Source of the DNA: Jaltomata sinuosa
Taxonomy: Eukaryota > Streptophyta > Magnoliopsida > Solanales > Solanaceae
Reading direction: 5' to 3'
NCBI GenBank assembly: GCA_003996215.1
Contig: QJPP01000448.1
Span: forward strand, 918,371 to 982,370
Length of the DNA: 64,000 bases
In this document: positions 43,949 through 54,490 of the stretch, one piece after another
Layout: each line of letters starts with the position of its first letter
How positions within the stretch are numbered: position 1 is the stretch's first letter
The notes under the pieces: generated by a model
Told to the model about the DNA's origin: nothing
Seen by the model: the letters and a program-made list of their open reading frames with translations, nothing else
Database searches by the model: none
Program-made: the position numbers and the translations under genes

Positions 43949-44176
43949 TACTCCTTATGTCCCTGTTCATGTAACTTACTTTTTAGTCAGTAAAAAAAGA
44001 ATGACACGTTTTTATATTTAGTAACAGTTTAATTTTAAAATACCTAATTTATCCTTCATAAAATGATTTATAACCATAAAAACATTTATAACTTATTTTT
44101 AAACCATAAATTTCAAAATACTTTTTTTTTAAATTTCGTGCCAAGTTAAACTAATACACGTAGAGATGACATAAGT
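43949..44176. mobile_element. Degraded Stowaway-like MITE
   Basis: Blocks 'gtaacttactttttagtcag', 'aaaatgatttataaccat' and 'cgtgccaagttaaac' match those of 42401-42618. The ends are mutated (ctccttatgtccc on the left). Confidence 0.5.
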
Positions 44177-44405
44177 ATTTATTTTAGATATTTTTAATAA
44201 AGAAGAAAAAGATCAAAAAGGTCAATCCCAATAATATGTTGTCACTGGTAATTACATCCCAATCTCTATCAAAAACATATTCTATTAGAGAAAGAAAATA
44301 TTCCACTTTTTTACTCCAATTTTTTTTGCCGATCTTATCCAAAATTCAAAAGGACGTTTTAGGAAAATTAAACCCAAGAAAAAAACTTTACACTAAATCT
44401 TGCAC

Positions 44406-44415
44406 TATATATATA
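44406..44415 (+). promoter_or_regulatory. Probable TATA box of the Costars gene
   Basis: tatatata precedes a purine-rich leader (from about 44435, 'agagagaaccaaaaatcagc') at the spacing usual for plant promoters. No other TATA-like box lies closer to the leader. Confidence 0.45.
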
Positions 44416-44524
44416 GAAAGAGGAGAGAGAACCAAAAATCAGCAGCAAAAGCCATTTTATTTTTCTGATCTTTTCTTTGCTGGTTCGATTTCTGTATCAG
44501 AAGGTTTCAGTTTCATCAACAAAG

Positions 44525-45516
44525 GTTCAATTTCTACCCTTTCTTGTTTCTCTATTGGGTTTATACTATGGATCTATGAATGGTTGTTGATCAGTTTTTG
44601 AAAATGAATTCTATGTTAGATCTATTTCGTTTTTAAGGTTCAATTTTGAAATGTTAGATCTATACAATAAGAGCTTGTTGAATTTCAGGGATACACCTTA
44701 CGGTGAAATATCCTTAAGAATAGTGTCATACACGCCTCAAGCTTTCTAGAATATCCTATTGTTTTTGTGATTGTATAACAAGATATCCAATATGAGTAAG
44801 GTTCAAGTTTGAAATGTTAGATCTATACTAGAAGAGTTTGTTGAATCCTGAGGATAAATTTTACAGGTGAAATATCCGTAAGAACAGTGGCATACACGCC
44901 TCAAGCTTTCGATAATATCCTATTGTTTATGTGATTGTACAACAAGATTTCCAACATGAGTAAGGTTCAAGTTTGAAATGTTAGATCTACATTATAAGAG
45001 CTTGTTGAATTATGGGACTGGTGAAATATCTTTAAGAATAGTGTCAAACATGCGTCAAGCTTTCTAGAATATTCTATTGTTTCCGTAATTGTATAACAAG
45101 ATTTCCCATATGAGTAAAGGTTCAAGCTAGAAGAGCTTGTTGAATTCTGAGAATACATCTTACCGGTGAAATATCCTTAAGAACAGTGTCATACACGCCT
45201 CAAGCTTTCTAGAATATCCTATTGTTTCCGTGATCGTACAACAAGATTTCTGACATGAGTAATGTTCAAGTTTGAAATGTTCAATTAGTTTCGTTCATCA
45301 TCTGTTCATTTGATACTTTATAAATGATAAATTTGGCTTAGGTGAATAAGATCTGTTAACTCCATTGACAGGAACAATGAATTCATGATCAAAATTAAAC
45401 TGTTTGACTTTCGAAATTCGCCCTGTGCCACATAAATTGGGACAGATGGAGTATTTTGATTTAGTTATTAGATTTAGAGTAAATGCAGGTTGAGATCTGT
45501 TCAACTCCATTGACAG
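44525..45516 (+). other. 5'UTR intron of the Costars gene
   Basis: Donor candidates are at 44504 (cagaag|gtttca) and 44525 (caaag|gttcaa). The acceptor cattgacag ends at 45516, three bases before the first ATG. A near-copy of the acceptor region (gatctgttaactccattgac) sits at 45350-45370. The intron is filled by the tandem array at 44637-45263. Borders are inferred without transcript data. Confidence 0.5.
44637..45263. repeat. Four-unit tandem array (145-164 bp units) in the Costars 5'UTR intron
   Basis: Units at 44637-44799, 44800-44963, 44964-45118 and 45119-45263, each starting ggttcaa, followed by a partial fifth (45264-45288). Shared blocks are 'gaaatgttagatcta', 'gagcttgttgaat', 'ggtgaaatatccttaagaa', 'catacacgcctcaagctttc' and 'acaagat'. 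Units 3 and 4 carry internal deletions. Confidence 0.85.
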
Positions 45517-45518
45517 GA

Positions 45519-45785
45519 ATGATGAACGTTGAAGAAGAGGTTGAAAAACTCAAAGAAGAGATCAAGAGACTCGGCATAGCACAAGATGATGGTTCATACA
45601 AGGTAACATTCGGAGTGCTGTTTAACGATGACAGATGTGCCAACATCTTTGAGGCGCTAGTTGGAACATTAAGGGCTGCGAAGAAAAGGAAATTTCTAAC
45701 TTACGATGGTGAGCTCCTCCTCCAAGGTGTTCATGACAATGTCGAAATCATTCTCAAGCCACCAGTTGTTACCACCACCTCATAA
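45519..45785 (+). CDS. Costars family protein (ABRACL-like), 87-88 aa
   Basis: The protein begins MMNVEEEVEKLKEEIKRLG and continues DDGSYKVTFGVLFNDDRCAN, IFEALVGTLRAAKKRK, YDGELLLQGVHDNVEIIL. This is the full Costars domain of small plant proteins such as Arabidopsis At4g33640, which are 80-90 aa. The animal relative ABRACL and Dictyostelium Costars are connected to actin dynamics; the plant role is not settled. The frame opens at 45483 upstream, but those 12 codons precede and include the splice acceptor at 45516, so the start at 45519 or 45522 is preferred. It is a single coding exon with a stop at 45783-45785. Nothing suggests damage. Its 5'UTR intron holds a tandem array. Confidence 0.92.
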   Translation: MMNVEEEVEKLKEEIKRLGIAQDDGSYKVTFGVLFNDDRCANIFEALVGTLRAAKKRKFLTYDGELLLQGVHDNVEIILKPPVVTTTS

Positions 45786-46507
45786 GCAAAGCAATGTTGT
45801 TGAATTATTCTACTTTTTTGATTCCGAATGTGGTGTGTACACAATTATTTTACCCGGAATGGGGCGTGTATGTGTGTGTGTGAAAGATGTACTTCATCAG
45901 GTTAACTAACTTCTATTTTAATGTGGTACACGATTCAAAACTCAACACCAGTTTTGTACCCGTGATGTAAGCCTAATCCACATTGTGCTCTTGCCGCTAG
46001 ACTAAACCACCATTGGATATAAATGGGAAACATATTGCACTCTTTAACATTCTAGAAAAGTGCAATTTTGTTGATTGAATTAGAAACAAAACAGACCAAT
46101 ACAAATGGGAAACATATTAAAAATGTTCCTGTTTGGGTATATGGTCTAACTGAATAATTTCATTGAACCGTCTTAAAAGATGCCTCGATTGAGTTGATTT
46201 CTCAGATGGTTACTCAGCTAATAGTTATAATCTTAGAAAGATCACTTTCTTTGCTGAAGACAATTGGAATCAAGAAAAAGATGTCTTTCTGAGATAATAA
46301 CTATTAGTTGTTTTTCTCAAAAAAAATTCAAGTATGAGAATGTGTAACCTCAGGCAGGTATATTTTTATGGTTCCCCGAATATTTTGTTGTTCGCTCTCT
46401 ACATTTCTGCAGTAACGGATCCAGAAAGGTAATTCTGATAACTGTCAGCTGTTAAGTAATCCTAGAGAACCTTGTATCGAGCTTGGAAAATGGAGAAAGG
46501 GAAGAAA
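45786..46507. other. 3' flank of the Costars gene and intergenic DNA
   Basis: The 3'UTR is expected in the first 200-300 bp. 'gggaaacatat' recurs at 46026 and 46105. No further gene is recognised. Confidence 0.4.
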
Positions 46508-46620
46508 CATACAACAACAACGTAACAACAACAACAACATACCCAGTGTATTTCCACCGCGTGGGGTCTGGGGAGGGTAGAGTGTACGCAGTCCATACCA
46601 CTACCTCAGAGGTGAGGTAG
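46508..46620 (-). mobile_element. Minus-strand RTE LINE tail
   Basis: 'acaacaacatacccagtgta' and 'ggggagggtagagtgtacgc' are the inverted 3' tail of the LINE family in the window. Only about 113 bp remain. A SINE with the same tail is possible. Confidence 0.75.
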
Positions 46621-47256
46621 ATTTGGTTATAATTCCTATATTCACCTTTAAGCTTTATTTTGTGAAATGCTCTCATCTGCATTTATATTTGTTTTTCGTC
46701 CACTTCTCAGTTCTTAGGGAACTTCTTCACTATACGCGACAAGTGATCAGATTAGAGGGAATTGCTTCAATGGATATAGGAAACACAAACAGTTTGGACG
46801 CCTTGTGTAAGATCTGGACGATGATTTTCCCCCTCACTCTGCCAAATTTACGTACACCAATGAGTAATGTTTTGTTTTTCTGGATAAGGCGATTTCTCCT
46901 GTTAATGAATTTGATTATCATAACTTAGCTACGTTTAAAATTCAAGCAGATGATTAATATTCACGTTATGCATTATAGAAATCAAAGAGTCTCGTGATTG
47001 GAAACAAGATATATCTATAGTACCAAAGAGAAACAGAGAGGGACTTACAATTTCATAAAAGAAAGAACAGTTTTAGAATTATTTAGTACTTGCATCATAT
47101 TATATTCTAAGTTTTCTTAAGCGCGGCATTAGGGTGCATAATGCTCTGTATTTAAGAAGGAATAGAAAAACAAAGATAGTTCGTTTGATCAAATTAAGAT
47201 ACCGAGTGTTAATCATAGCTCGATCAGAAATCAGGTCGTGATAGTCATATTCTGTT
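46621..47256. other. Intergenic DNA, 3' flank of AAA copy D
   Basis: 46740-46930 has a frame (GIASMDIGNTNSLDALCK and onward) that I could not place. Alternative frames through it are also short. The last 100-150 bp before 47257 would contain the 3'UTR of copy D, and it differs from the 3' flank shared by A, B and C. Confidence 0.35.
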
Positions 47257-49658
47257 CTATGTAGTTTTTACTTCCCCATTTGGCAATTCCTTTTCATTAA
47301 CTCCATTCTCATCACTTTCCTTCTTCTCATCAACAGACTCCGATTGAGCTATTTCGACTTTCTTAGCCTTTTCCTCTTCCTTCTCTTTTATCTTATTGTG
47401 AAGAAAACTAATCAACCCTTTAAGGGAATCCTCAACTTCGTCTTCCTTCAACAGTTGCTCAGCCACTTCTGCTGGTGTCACGTTGGCTATGTCAATCAAT
47501 TCCTCGATTTCTTTGAACAATTTATGATCTTCAATGCCTAAGTAATTGGCAGCAAGAAGTTTGAAGCCACAAGGTGTGCAATATGTCATGTGAATGTGCA
47601 TGTCCATTCTGCCTGGCCGCAATAGTGCAGGGTCGAGTTTTTCTATGTGATTTGTTGTGAAAATTATGATTCTTTCGTCTCCACAGCTCGACCATAATCC
47701 ATCAATGAAATTCAGTAAACCTGACAAGCTCACCTGCAATAGAAAAAAATATGTGATTTGTAGTGAAAATTGACTCTTGATTTGTTCAAGAAAATCAGAA
47801 ATTAATGGAGGGTGAAATTATTGTAGTTCCATGTTTGTAAAAGTTGTTACAAATGTAGACTAATCCGTAGGTGGGGACGCATTACAACATTTTGTTCCGA
47901 ACTCCTTTCACACTCCTGTCACATTGAAATACTTCACACAAAAAGGTCAACAATTCCTGTCCAATTTATGTTAATTGATTAGTTATCCTCAAGTTTGGAA
48001 TAGCAGGATAAAAACCCGTTGTTCCACTTGGCCATGCCCCTATTACAAATTTCATACCAAAATCCATAGCCCAAACTTTCTGTTGTGACAAACTTTTTTT
48101 GTTTCATCATTTGGTATTCAAAACACACAGTCCTATTAGTCTGAGTTCATACCTAGTAGGAATAGTAAGATAGGGAATGGAAAATAAAAGACTAATTTAC
48201 CTTGCCTTTTTCCTGACGAAAACCATTAATTGAACGAACATGAACATCTCGATTAGCCAAATTATTTTGCAAGTCAATGGTACAATCAATGTCCTCAACC
48301 ACCAAAATGGACTTATTGGCTGTAGCAACCAACAACTTTCGTAACCCCGAGTCCCCCCACACCGCAGACAACTCCAAATCATATATGTCGAAGTTCAAAT
48401 AATTAGCCATTGCAGCAATCAAGCTCGATTTTCCAGTTCCCGGAGGGCCATACAACAAATACCCTCTTTTCCATGCCTTTCCCACCTTCCTATAATAATC
48501 TTTCCGCTTCACAAATCTCTCCAAATCCTTCAAGATCATATCTTTCTGGTCTAATTCCATTGCGATTGTCTCAAAAGTGGCAGGATGGTCAAGATTCACC
48601 GGCTTCCATATTTCATGTAAACTATGCATTCTCTCGCAATCTAAAGTGTGAATCTTGATTGTCTTGTTTTCGTGTTTTTGCAATTTTGCTTCTTTCATGA
48701 TGTGTGACAAGTAAGAATTAAGGACAAGGTCCTTGTTTTTCTTGTGAAATGTGAGCTCAAAGGATCTGATTTCAGACTTCATAGTGGAATTCATGTCTCT
48801 GGGGTTATAAAAGTGTTTAGACTCTGTTTGTCTACAGAGCCAAATCCACTTGAATGTCTGACCATTATAAACATCTATCACCTGTTGGAATAAAACCTTA
48901 ACATTAAAAAAACATCATCTTCACAATATCTATTATGTTACATTATCACTTTTCCTATGTTGGATTATTAGATAAGGTTCATATGTCTGATCTGGAGACC
49001 ATGACCCTATTTATAATTACATATAGTTTCTTTGTTTCTAATTTATCTGGTTCATCATCAAATTAGAAGTTTTATCAACATATCTACACATAAAAACACA
49101 TACTTCATGATGTTTCTTATGCACATATAACTTTAAGCATGAAATAGACTGCCAGACTACTTCTAGTCTATCTTGCTTGACCCTCAAAAAGTGTTGTCGC
49201 ATCCGTGTCTGATCCTCCAAAAGTCCATAGCTTTTGAAAGATCCGACACACACACAATAATATTTTTGACTAAACCTTTTATGATAACAAATACTATATA
49301 TTTGTGAACTTACCTCCTCATTACGCTCCATGGTGATGTTGAAATTCTTCTCCTTCTCAGGCTTACTGATTTTAAGTCGATGGATGTTAGGAGACAACTT
49401 GTTGCCCAAATAGATCGCAGCAGCTTCATAAATTTCATTGTTGACAAGGCCATCAAATTCGTCAATAACCATCGTTAGCTGATTCGAGAACTTGGTGAAC
49501 ATGTTTTTAAGTCCAAAGGAAAGATAGTCATGGAGTTCCCGGGGGATGTATTCATGGACTATCGTACGAACCAACATGGCTGTTGCAGCAACAGAGCCTA
49601 CTGTCGATAAAACAGTCTTGGCCAGGGCCATTTTCGATTCTGCTGATGAAGAGGACAT
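47257..49658 (-). CDS. AAA-ATPase of the BCS1/OM66/ASD type, copy D (3 exons, 500 aa)
   Basis: On the minus strand the exons are 49658-49314, 48881-48201 and 47733-47257, all with GT-AG borders (115 + 227 + 158 codons). The hydrophobic anchor is at residues 11-33, and the AAA-associated domain carries TMVIDEFDG and GQTFKWIWLC. Walker A GPPGTGKS is at 260-267, Walker B ILVVEDIDC near 307-316, and TTNH and RPGRMD are intact. TFETIAMELDQK keeps the Glu changed in copy A. Its C-terminal tail (ending ELPNGEVKTT) differs from A and B, and YLSHIM replaces YLPYIM. Intron 1 is 432 bp, free of the MITEs found in A and B, so D is nearest to an ancestral arrangement. The upstream block (49700-51600) matches those of A and B in reverse. 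Predicted to be a mitochondrial-membrane ATPase with a stress-related role, by family. Confidence 0.92.
47990..48041 (-). other. Plastid trnQ(UUG)-like fragment in intron 2 of copy D
   Basis: On the minus strand 'ggggcatggccaagtggaa', 'caacgggtttt' and 'gctattcc' follow plastid tRNA-Gln(UUG). This is the best preserved of the copies (GGCCAAGTGG intact). The 3' third is lost, so it is not a tRNA gene. Confidence 0.7.
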
Positions 49659-50365
49659 GTTTTGTAAGGGCTTTTTTGGCTAGTGGTTGTTCAAGATTTT
49701 TGCTATTAGTGTTATGCACCAAAATGTGTGATAAAATAGTAACCAATATAATTGATTTTGATCTACAAGAAGGTAAAGGGAAACAGGGTGCAATTGTAAT
49801 TTAGGAAAATGCTAAATTTATAGGAAAATCATGTGAAGAAAAGAACAAAAATGGAGTGAGCAATTGGAAAAAATTGCACCAAGACTTACAATAGTAGTAG
49901 TTGGTATTGACTATTGACTATGTAGACTTTGAAACTTTCCTATATGTGCCCACTTTGCTGGGCAGAGCTACAGCCAGTTGAACACCTTACGTCGGAAAAA
50001 AATTATACTGCGTATGTATATAGGTTAAATATTAATTTGTGTGTGCACGAACACATATATTACACTAGTAAATTTTGAGTGACCTTAACGAAATTCCTGA
50101 TTTTACTATTATCGGCATGACATATTGTTTCTATTTGCCAATTTATTAAAAGATAATATGGGGAAAATAATGCAAAGTCAACATGAACAGAGGTTATTGG
50201 AAAATAAGTGGAAAAAGCTTGGGGATTGCAATAAAATACTTTTCAAATTTTGTAAATTACCACTCTTTTCAGTCTAACCCCACTAGTACTGTAATATTTA
50301 TTTTTCTATGATGACTTGACTCAAATTTAGTTGGGTCTCTCTGAAGTGTAAATAGGGGTACCAAG
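49659..50365 (-). promoter_or_regulatory. Upstream region of AAA copy D
   Basis: Inverted match to the upstream regions of A and B: 'gactttgaaactttcctat', 'aatagtagtagttggtattg', 'gccagttgaacacctta', 'agtcaacatgaacagaggtt' and 'ggggattgcaat'. The leader before the ATG (minus: cactagccaaaaaagccctt) equals that of A. It contains no MITE in the proximal 700 bp, unlike B. Confidence 0.65.
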
Positions 50366-51290
50366 TAGGGGTGGACATAAATACCGAACCGAATCTTTGA
50401 TCTTTGGTTCAGTTTTGAATTTTTTTTGTCAGAAGTTCAATTCGATGTTCGATTTAAGGGTCACGATTTTTCGGTGCACCAAAAAATCGAACTTTATTAA
50501 TTAAGTATTTGAATAATATTTTGAATTACATTTATATGGCCCAAAACATCTTAAAAGTTAAAACCCAAGCCCATAACTTACAATATTTTTTGGGGAACTT
50601 ATCTAAAGCACATATCTTTGGGAGCTAAATACTCTTTTTTCCACCTCAAACCCGCTCGGATACATCCCTCACCTCGGGATACATCGCCTCACCTCGTGAT
50701 ACATCCCCAAACTACTCAGATACATCGGAATCTCATTGGATACATCCCAAAATCACTCGGATACATCGACATTCTTTTGGTTTTACCTTTGATACATCGG
50801 GTGGGATGTATTCGAGGTGAGGTGATGTATCACGACCTGAGGCGATGTATCCAAGTGGTTTATGTGATATATTAAATAATTAAAATAAAGTAGTGAGAGA
50901 GTTAGTAAATATAATAAGGAGGTATGTCTCTTTATGTAGTTTAACCATATTTTTTTAAGTTATGGTATTAAGCTCATGAGCTCTCCAGAAAGGCTGCAGT
51001 TTCTCAATACCTTATATCCATATTTAATTAGCTTTAAGGAAAGCTAGAATGCTTATTAGCTCACTGTAACTATACGAATGATTTCACTGTAACGCATTTG
51101 TTTCATTCAAATATTTTGACAATTTTGTTGTCATTTTGTATTTCACTTTCATCGAAAAAATCGAATCAAACCGAATGAAGCAAATTAATTTGATTCGGTA
51201 TTCGGTACACATTTTTTCAAAATAAAGGATCGGATCAAACTTTGACAAAATCAAATCGAAGAATCGAACGTCCACCGACAATGTTAAGTT
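50366..51290. mobile_element. hAT-like MITE in the distal copy D promoter
   Basis: Ends taggggtggacataa and, inverted, ggtggacgttcgattc. 'accgaaccgaat' and 'atcgaatcaaaccgaat' motifs near the ends resemble the MITEs at 9-575 and 14503-15421. It contains the GATACATC element at 50592-50945. The TSD is unclear. Confidence 0.6.
50592..50945. mobile_element. Nested GATACATC-array element
   Basis: Same layout as 35885-36312: 'ggggaacttatctaaagcac' start, 'gatacatc' repeats (50656-50790), then 'gatgtatc' repeats (50806-50850), then 'ggaggtatgtctctttatgt' end. The two copies differ in repeat number and spacing. Confidence 0.6.
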
Positions 51291-51620
51291 GACAGATCTA
51301 TTCAGCAGTTATATTCCGACCCGTCTAAAATTTGTTTGGGTTTCGTGCCAATATTTAACTCTTTTGTGTCTTCTTTGTTCATAGGTCTTATCGAATTGAC
51401 AAACTTTTCTTGTTCAGAACACGACTTTAAACATAATCTTCATTCTAAATATTTATTTTTTAACTGTTCACAAATTTTGTCGGCGTGGAAAAGCTACTTT
51501 GTTGACAAGTCATGCATAGCTAGGTACGATATTAAATATAGTCTTCATTATGCCTATTTTTAAATCATTAACAACTCTTGTCGGATTGATAAAGTTATAT
51601 GTATAAAGTTTATATTTATA
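51291..51620 (-). repeat. Distal upstream block shared by AAA copies A, B and D
   Basis: On the minus strand it contains 'atgcatgacttgtcaacaaa', 'aatgaagattatgtttaaag' and 'agtttgtcaatt' in the order found at 20110-20400 (B) and partly 14340-14500 (A). It also holds the empty target site of the MITE at 14503. Open frames here are not genes. Confidence 0.6.
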
Positions 51621-52120
51621 AAGTTTTTAAAAATGGAAACAAAATTTAGACACCAACCCTTTTTAAATTTTTATTTTATTTATTTTTTTAGCTAATAATG
51701 TAATTCAATCGACCCAGTCTTCTGAATATATTGATTTCGTTAACGCAAAACTTCTTTTCCTGCCGGACACAAGAAAATGTTCCTTCCAACATTTAATCTT
51801 GGCAAAATCTACGGATAGATATCTTAATTTGACTTCATCTGAGAATTGAACACTTCAACTTTTATTTTGACCATCTAATTAAATACCTTAACTTAATTTA
51901 ACGTGTAAACATCCTTATCTGGCAGACCTCATGCATGTGCTACAAGCACCAATGACGTGGCAAAGTAACAAATAACAAAATGACATGTGTAAAAATTTTA
52001 AAATAAAATATATTTAACTGAAAAAAAAAAGGAAACCTCACTCACCCCCAACGATCCCATCTCCTTTTTAACTTCTTAATTCAAAACTCTCCCCCCTGTA
52101 CCATAATTTCAATTCTATAT
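51621..52120. other. Intergenic DNA
   Basis: 51840-52010 contains phrases common in small DNA elements ('acttcaacttttattttgac', 'cacttaac...taaggtgtct' relatives also at 53070-53160). No gene. Confidence 0.35.
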
Positions 52121-52121
52121 A

Positions 52122-52359
52122 CTCCCTCTGTCCCATTTTATGTGGCATACTTTGACTTGATACGGTATTTAAGAAAGAAAAGAAGACTTTTAAAACTTGG
52201 GTCCAAAATAATTCTTGAACATTTTTGTGGTTGTAAATCATTTCATTAAGGGTAAAAGAGAAATTTCAAAGTTAAAATTATTCTAATTATAGAAAGGTGA
52301 CATTCTTTTTGGGACAGACTAAAAAGAAAAGTATGCCACATAAAATAAGACGGAGGGAG
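52122..52359. mobile_element. Stowaway-like MITE, 238 bp
   Basis: Starts ctccctctgtccc, ends gacggagggag, with TA on both sides (52120-52121 and 52360-52361). The interior has the 'gtaaatcatttcattaaggg' block shared with 12164-12402. Confidence 0.82.
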
Positions 52360-52429
52360 TAAATTTTTCTTTTTAAAAAGTTAATTAATCAATTTTTGAA
52401 GTTTTTTTATTCTCAGAGGGAGATAAAAT

Positions 52430-52672
52430 AAGACTCTATCTGTCCTAATTTTATTTGACATAATTTTCTTTTTAGTTCGTTCTAAAAAAATGTCACATTT
52501 TAATTAGAAAGAATGTAACCTTAAAATTCTTCTTTTATCATTAATAAAATGATTTTATAACCACATAAGTATCTATAGTTTGTTTTAGAGCATAAGTTTT
52601 AAAAGTATTCCCCTTTTTCTTAAATTTTGTGTCAGGTCAACGATGTCACATAAATTGAGACGAAAGAAGTAG
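52430..52672. mobile_element. Second, more degraded Stowaway-like MITE
   Basis: Blocks 'ttctttttagttcgttctaa', 'ataaaatgattttataacca' and 'gtcaggtcaacgatgtcaca' correspond to the family. The ends ctatctgtcc and gagacgaaagaagta are mutated. Confidence 0.6.
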
Positions 52673-53510
52673 TGATTAAGCACAAAAATTAAAACAAATG
52701 ATTTTCTTTTTTACTATTGGATTTTGCAAATTTCAAAATTTTGGGGATTATTGTTAAGTTATTTTGAGCTAAGAACGTAGAAGTGTTGTTGGATTGAGGA
52801 AAGATTTTGAGTGAGTTTTATTGGGGGTTGCTATTATTACTTTGAGAAAATTAAATATGGAGTTTTAGGGATTGTTTCTTGTTTGATTAATCCTCTAATG
52901 GTAGATGCAAAAATGAAGAAGAAGAAGAAAGGTGGGAAAAAGGGAGAAAATGTGGGACCCACATATTTTTTAAAAATAAAAATTAAATCACAAAATTTAA
53001 TGGTTGACGCGCTCAAGGTCAAGTGAAAAACAAATACTTTATCATCAGCATTGTGTGTCCACGTAAAACAATTGAGGTGTCTAGATGAGCAAAATGAAAA
53101 TTAAGGCGTTCGGCTGCGAGTAGGCCAACTTAAGGTGTCTATATGTGAATTTTGCCTTTAATCTTTGCACGAACTTTGTCATTTGTACGTTTTCTTTCCT
53201 GATCTCCCCATTGTAGTTGTGAAAATCTTTTATAACGCCGTATGTCTCGATATGTTTTAGCTATTATAACAAAATATTGTTATAAAGAACATACACTGCA
53301 AGAGCTGTTTATAAGAATACACTATAAGAAGCTGGAAGAAGATTGATGATCAAATGCAAACATAACAATGAACATGAAAGATAGATTCTACAAAAATCAT
53401 GAATGCTATAATAAAATGTTATTAAAAAGGATAATTGTTATAGAAAAGTGTGACTCGTGTACATATCCCCATGGGTCTTGTTAAGATCTCCCATAGCTAC
53501 ATAATAAGTC
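52673..53510. other. Intergenic DNA
   Basis: A (GAA)n-type Lys-rich tract lies at 52913-52950. The short frames across it are composition artefacts. Nothing else is recognised. Confidence 0.35.
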
Positions 53511-53994
53511 CTAGTACTAGAAAAAGGGGTTTTCTGGGAATTTCCTTCAAGAAATTTGAAATCCTTAGCTGGGTAACGCTAACAACAGAGGGTTTGTACG
53601 AGATTGTACCAATTTTTGCCCAAATCATGGATATAACGCCACCTAGAACTATGATATGTTTCAATTGAATATTTTTGATTTATATTTTGGAAAAGCTTTT
53701 GCATGTGTTTTCAAGCTCGTGTGACATAGATAAGTTAACCTCATGTGATATGTTATCTCCTTATTATATTACATCAATTGCTACTAAAAATTATTATTTT
53801 CCATTGGAAAATGTCCAGTGGTTATTTTCGCAAATATTTGATTGAATCGGTGAGAAATGAAAAAAAATTCTTTTTATATGAAAAAATTAGGAAGTTTCTC
53901 ACTATTTCACTGAGAATCTGTTTCTCATCATACATTTTCCCAGTGAGTTGGTTCGATAGGAAATGAGTGTGAAAAGCCTTTGTTTCTAGTAGTG
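53511..53994. mobile_element. Possible small CACTA-like element
   Basis: The right end tttctagtagtg is the inverse of a CACTACTAGAAA terminus. The left end cctagtactagaaaaagg is a degraded match. Internal 'ttcccagtgagttggttcga' and 'cggtgagaaatg' motifs occur near the ends. The border with the duplicated block at 53995 is sharp, which supports an insertion. No transposase. Confidence 0.4.
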
Positions 53995-54490
53995 AATCTG
54001 AATTGGAACAAATCCAAGGTTTTGCAATTTATTAATTAAGGCTAATATGTATAATTAAAGAAGGTGACATATTTAAGTGTAATAGGAACATTTTATCATA
54101 TGTTTAGGTGTTCAACCAAAACAGAGTGTAATTCAAGTATCCAAATGAAATTTAATGACAATTTTAAAAGGCTATTGATATATTCTATTATAATAATGAC
54201 ATGATATGTATAAGATCATAAGATTATAAAAAAATCTTTTAATAAACTATACAAACATTTAATTTAAAATCGTAAAATTTAAAATTCTTTTTCTTAAATT
54301 TAGTATTCTATCAAACCTATATACAATTATACATAAGAACAAAAAGGAGGGAGTGTTTGAGGGAGTAGTAGCTAAATTGACTATATGATGACTTTGAACA
54401 TGAGACCAAGTCATGTCCACACATTTCTCATCCCCTATAAACGCAGAAGTGACCGTACGTGTTGATACAAGTCAATCAACTTCTTTTCCA
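53995..54490. repeat. Inverted duplicate of 6131-6420
   Basis: Contains the reverse complement of the blocks at 6131-6420, from 'gaattggaacaaatccaagg' to 'catttctcatcccctataaa'. About 54095-54365 is extra relative to the left copy. The function of the block is unknown. Confidence 0.62.

Noticed and set aside
44236..44601. 121-codon frame upstream of the Costars gene
   Set aside because: It spans the TATA box, the leader and the start of the 5'UTR intron; its composition is not protein-like and the Costars start lies downstream.
53450..53668. 72-codon frame near 53.5 kb
   Set aside because: Overlaps the left end of a possible CACTA-like element; no recognisable domain.
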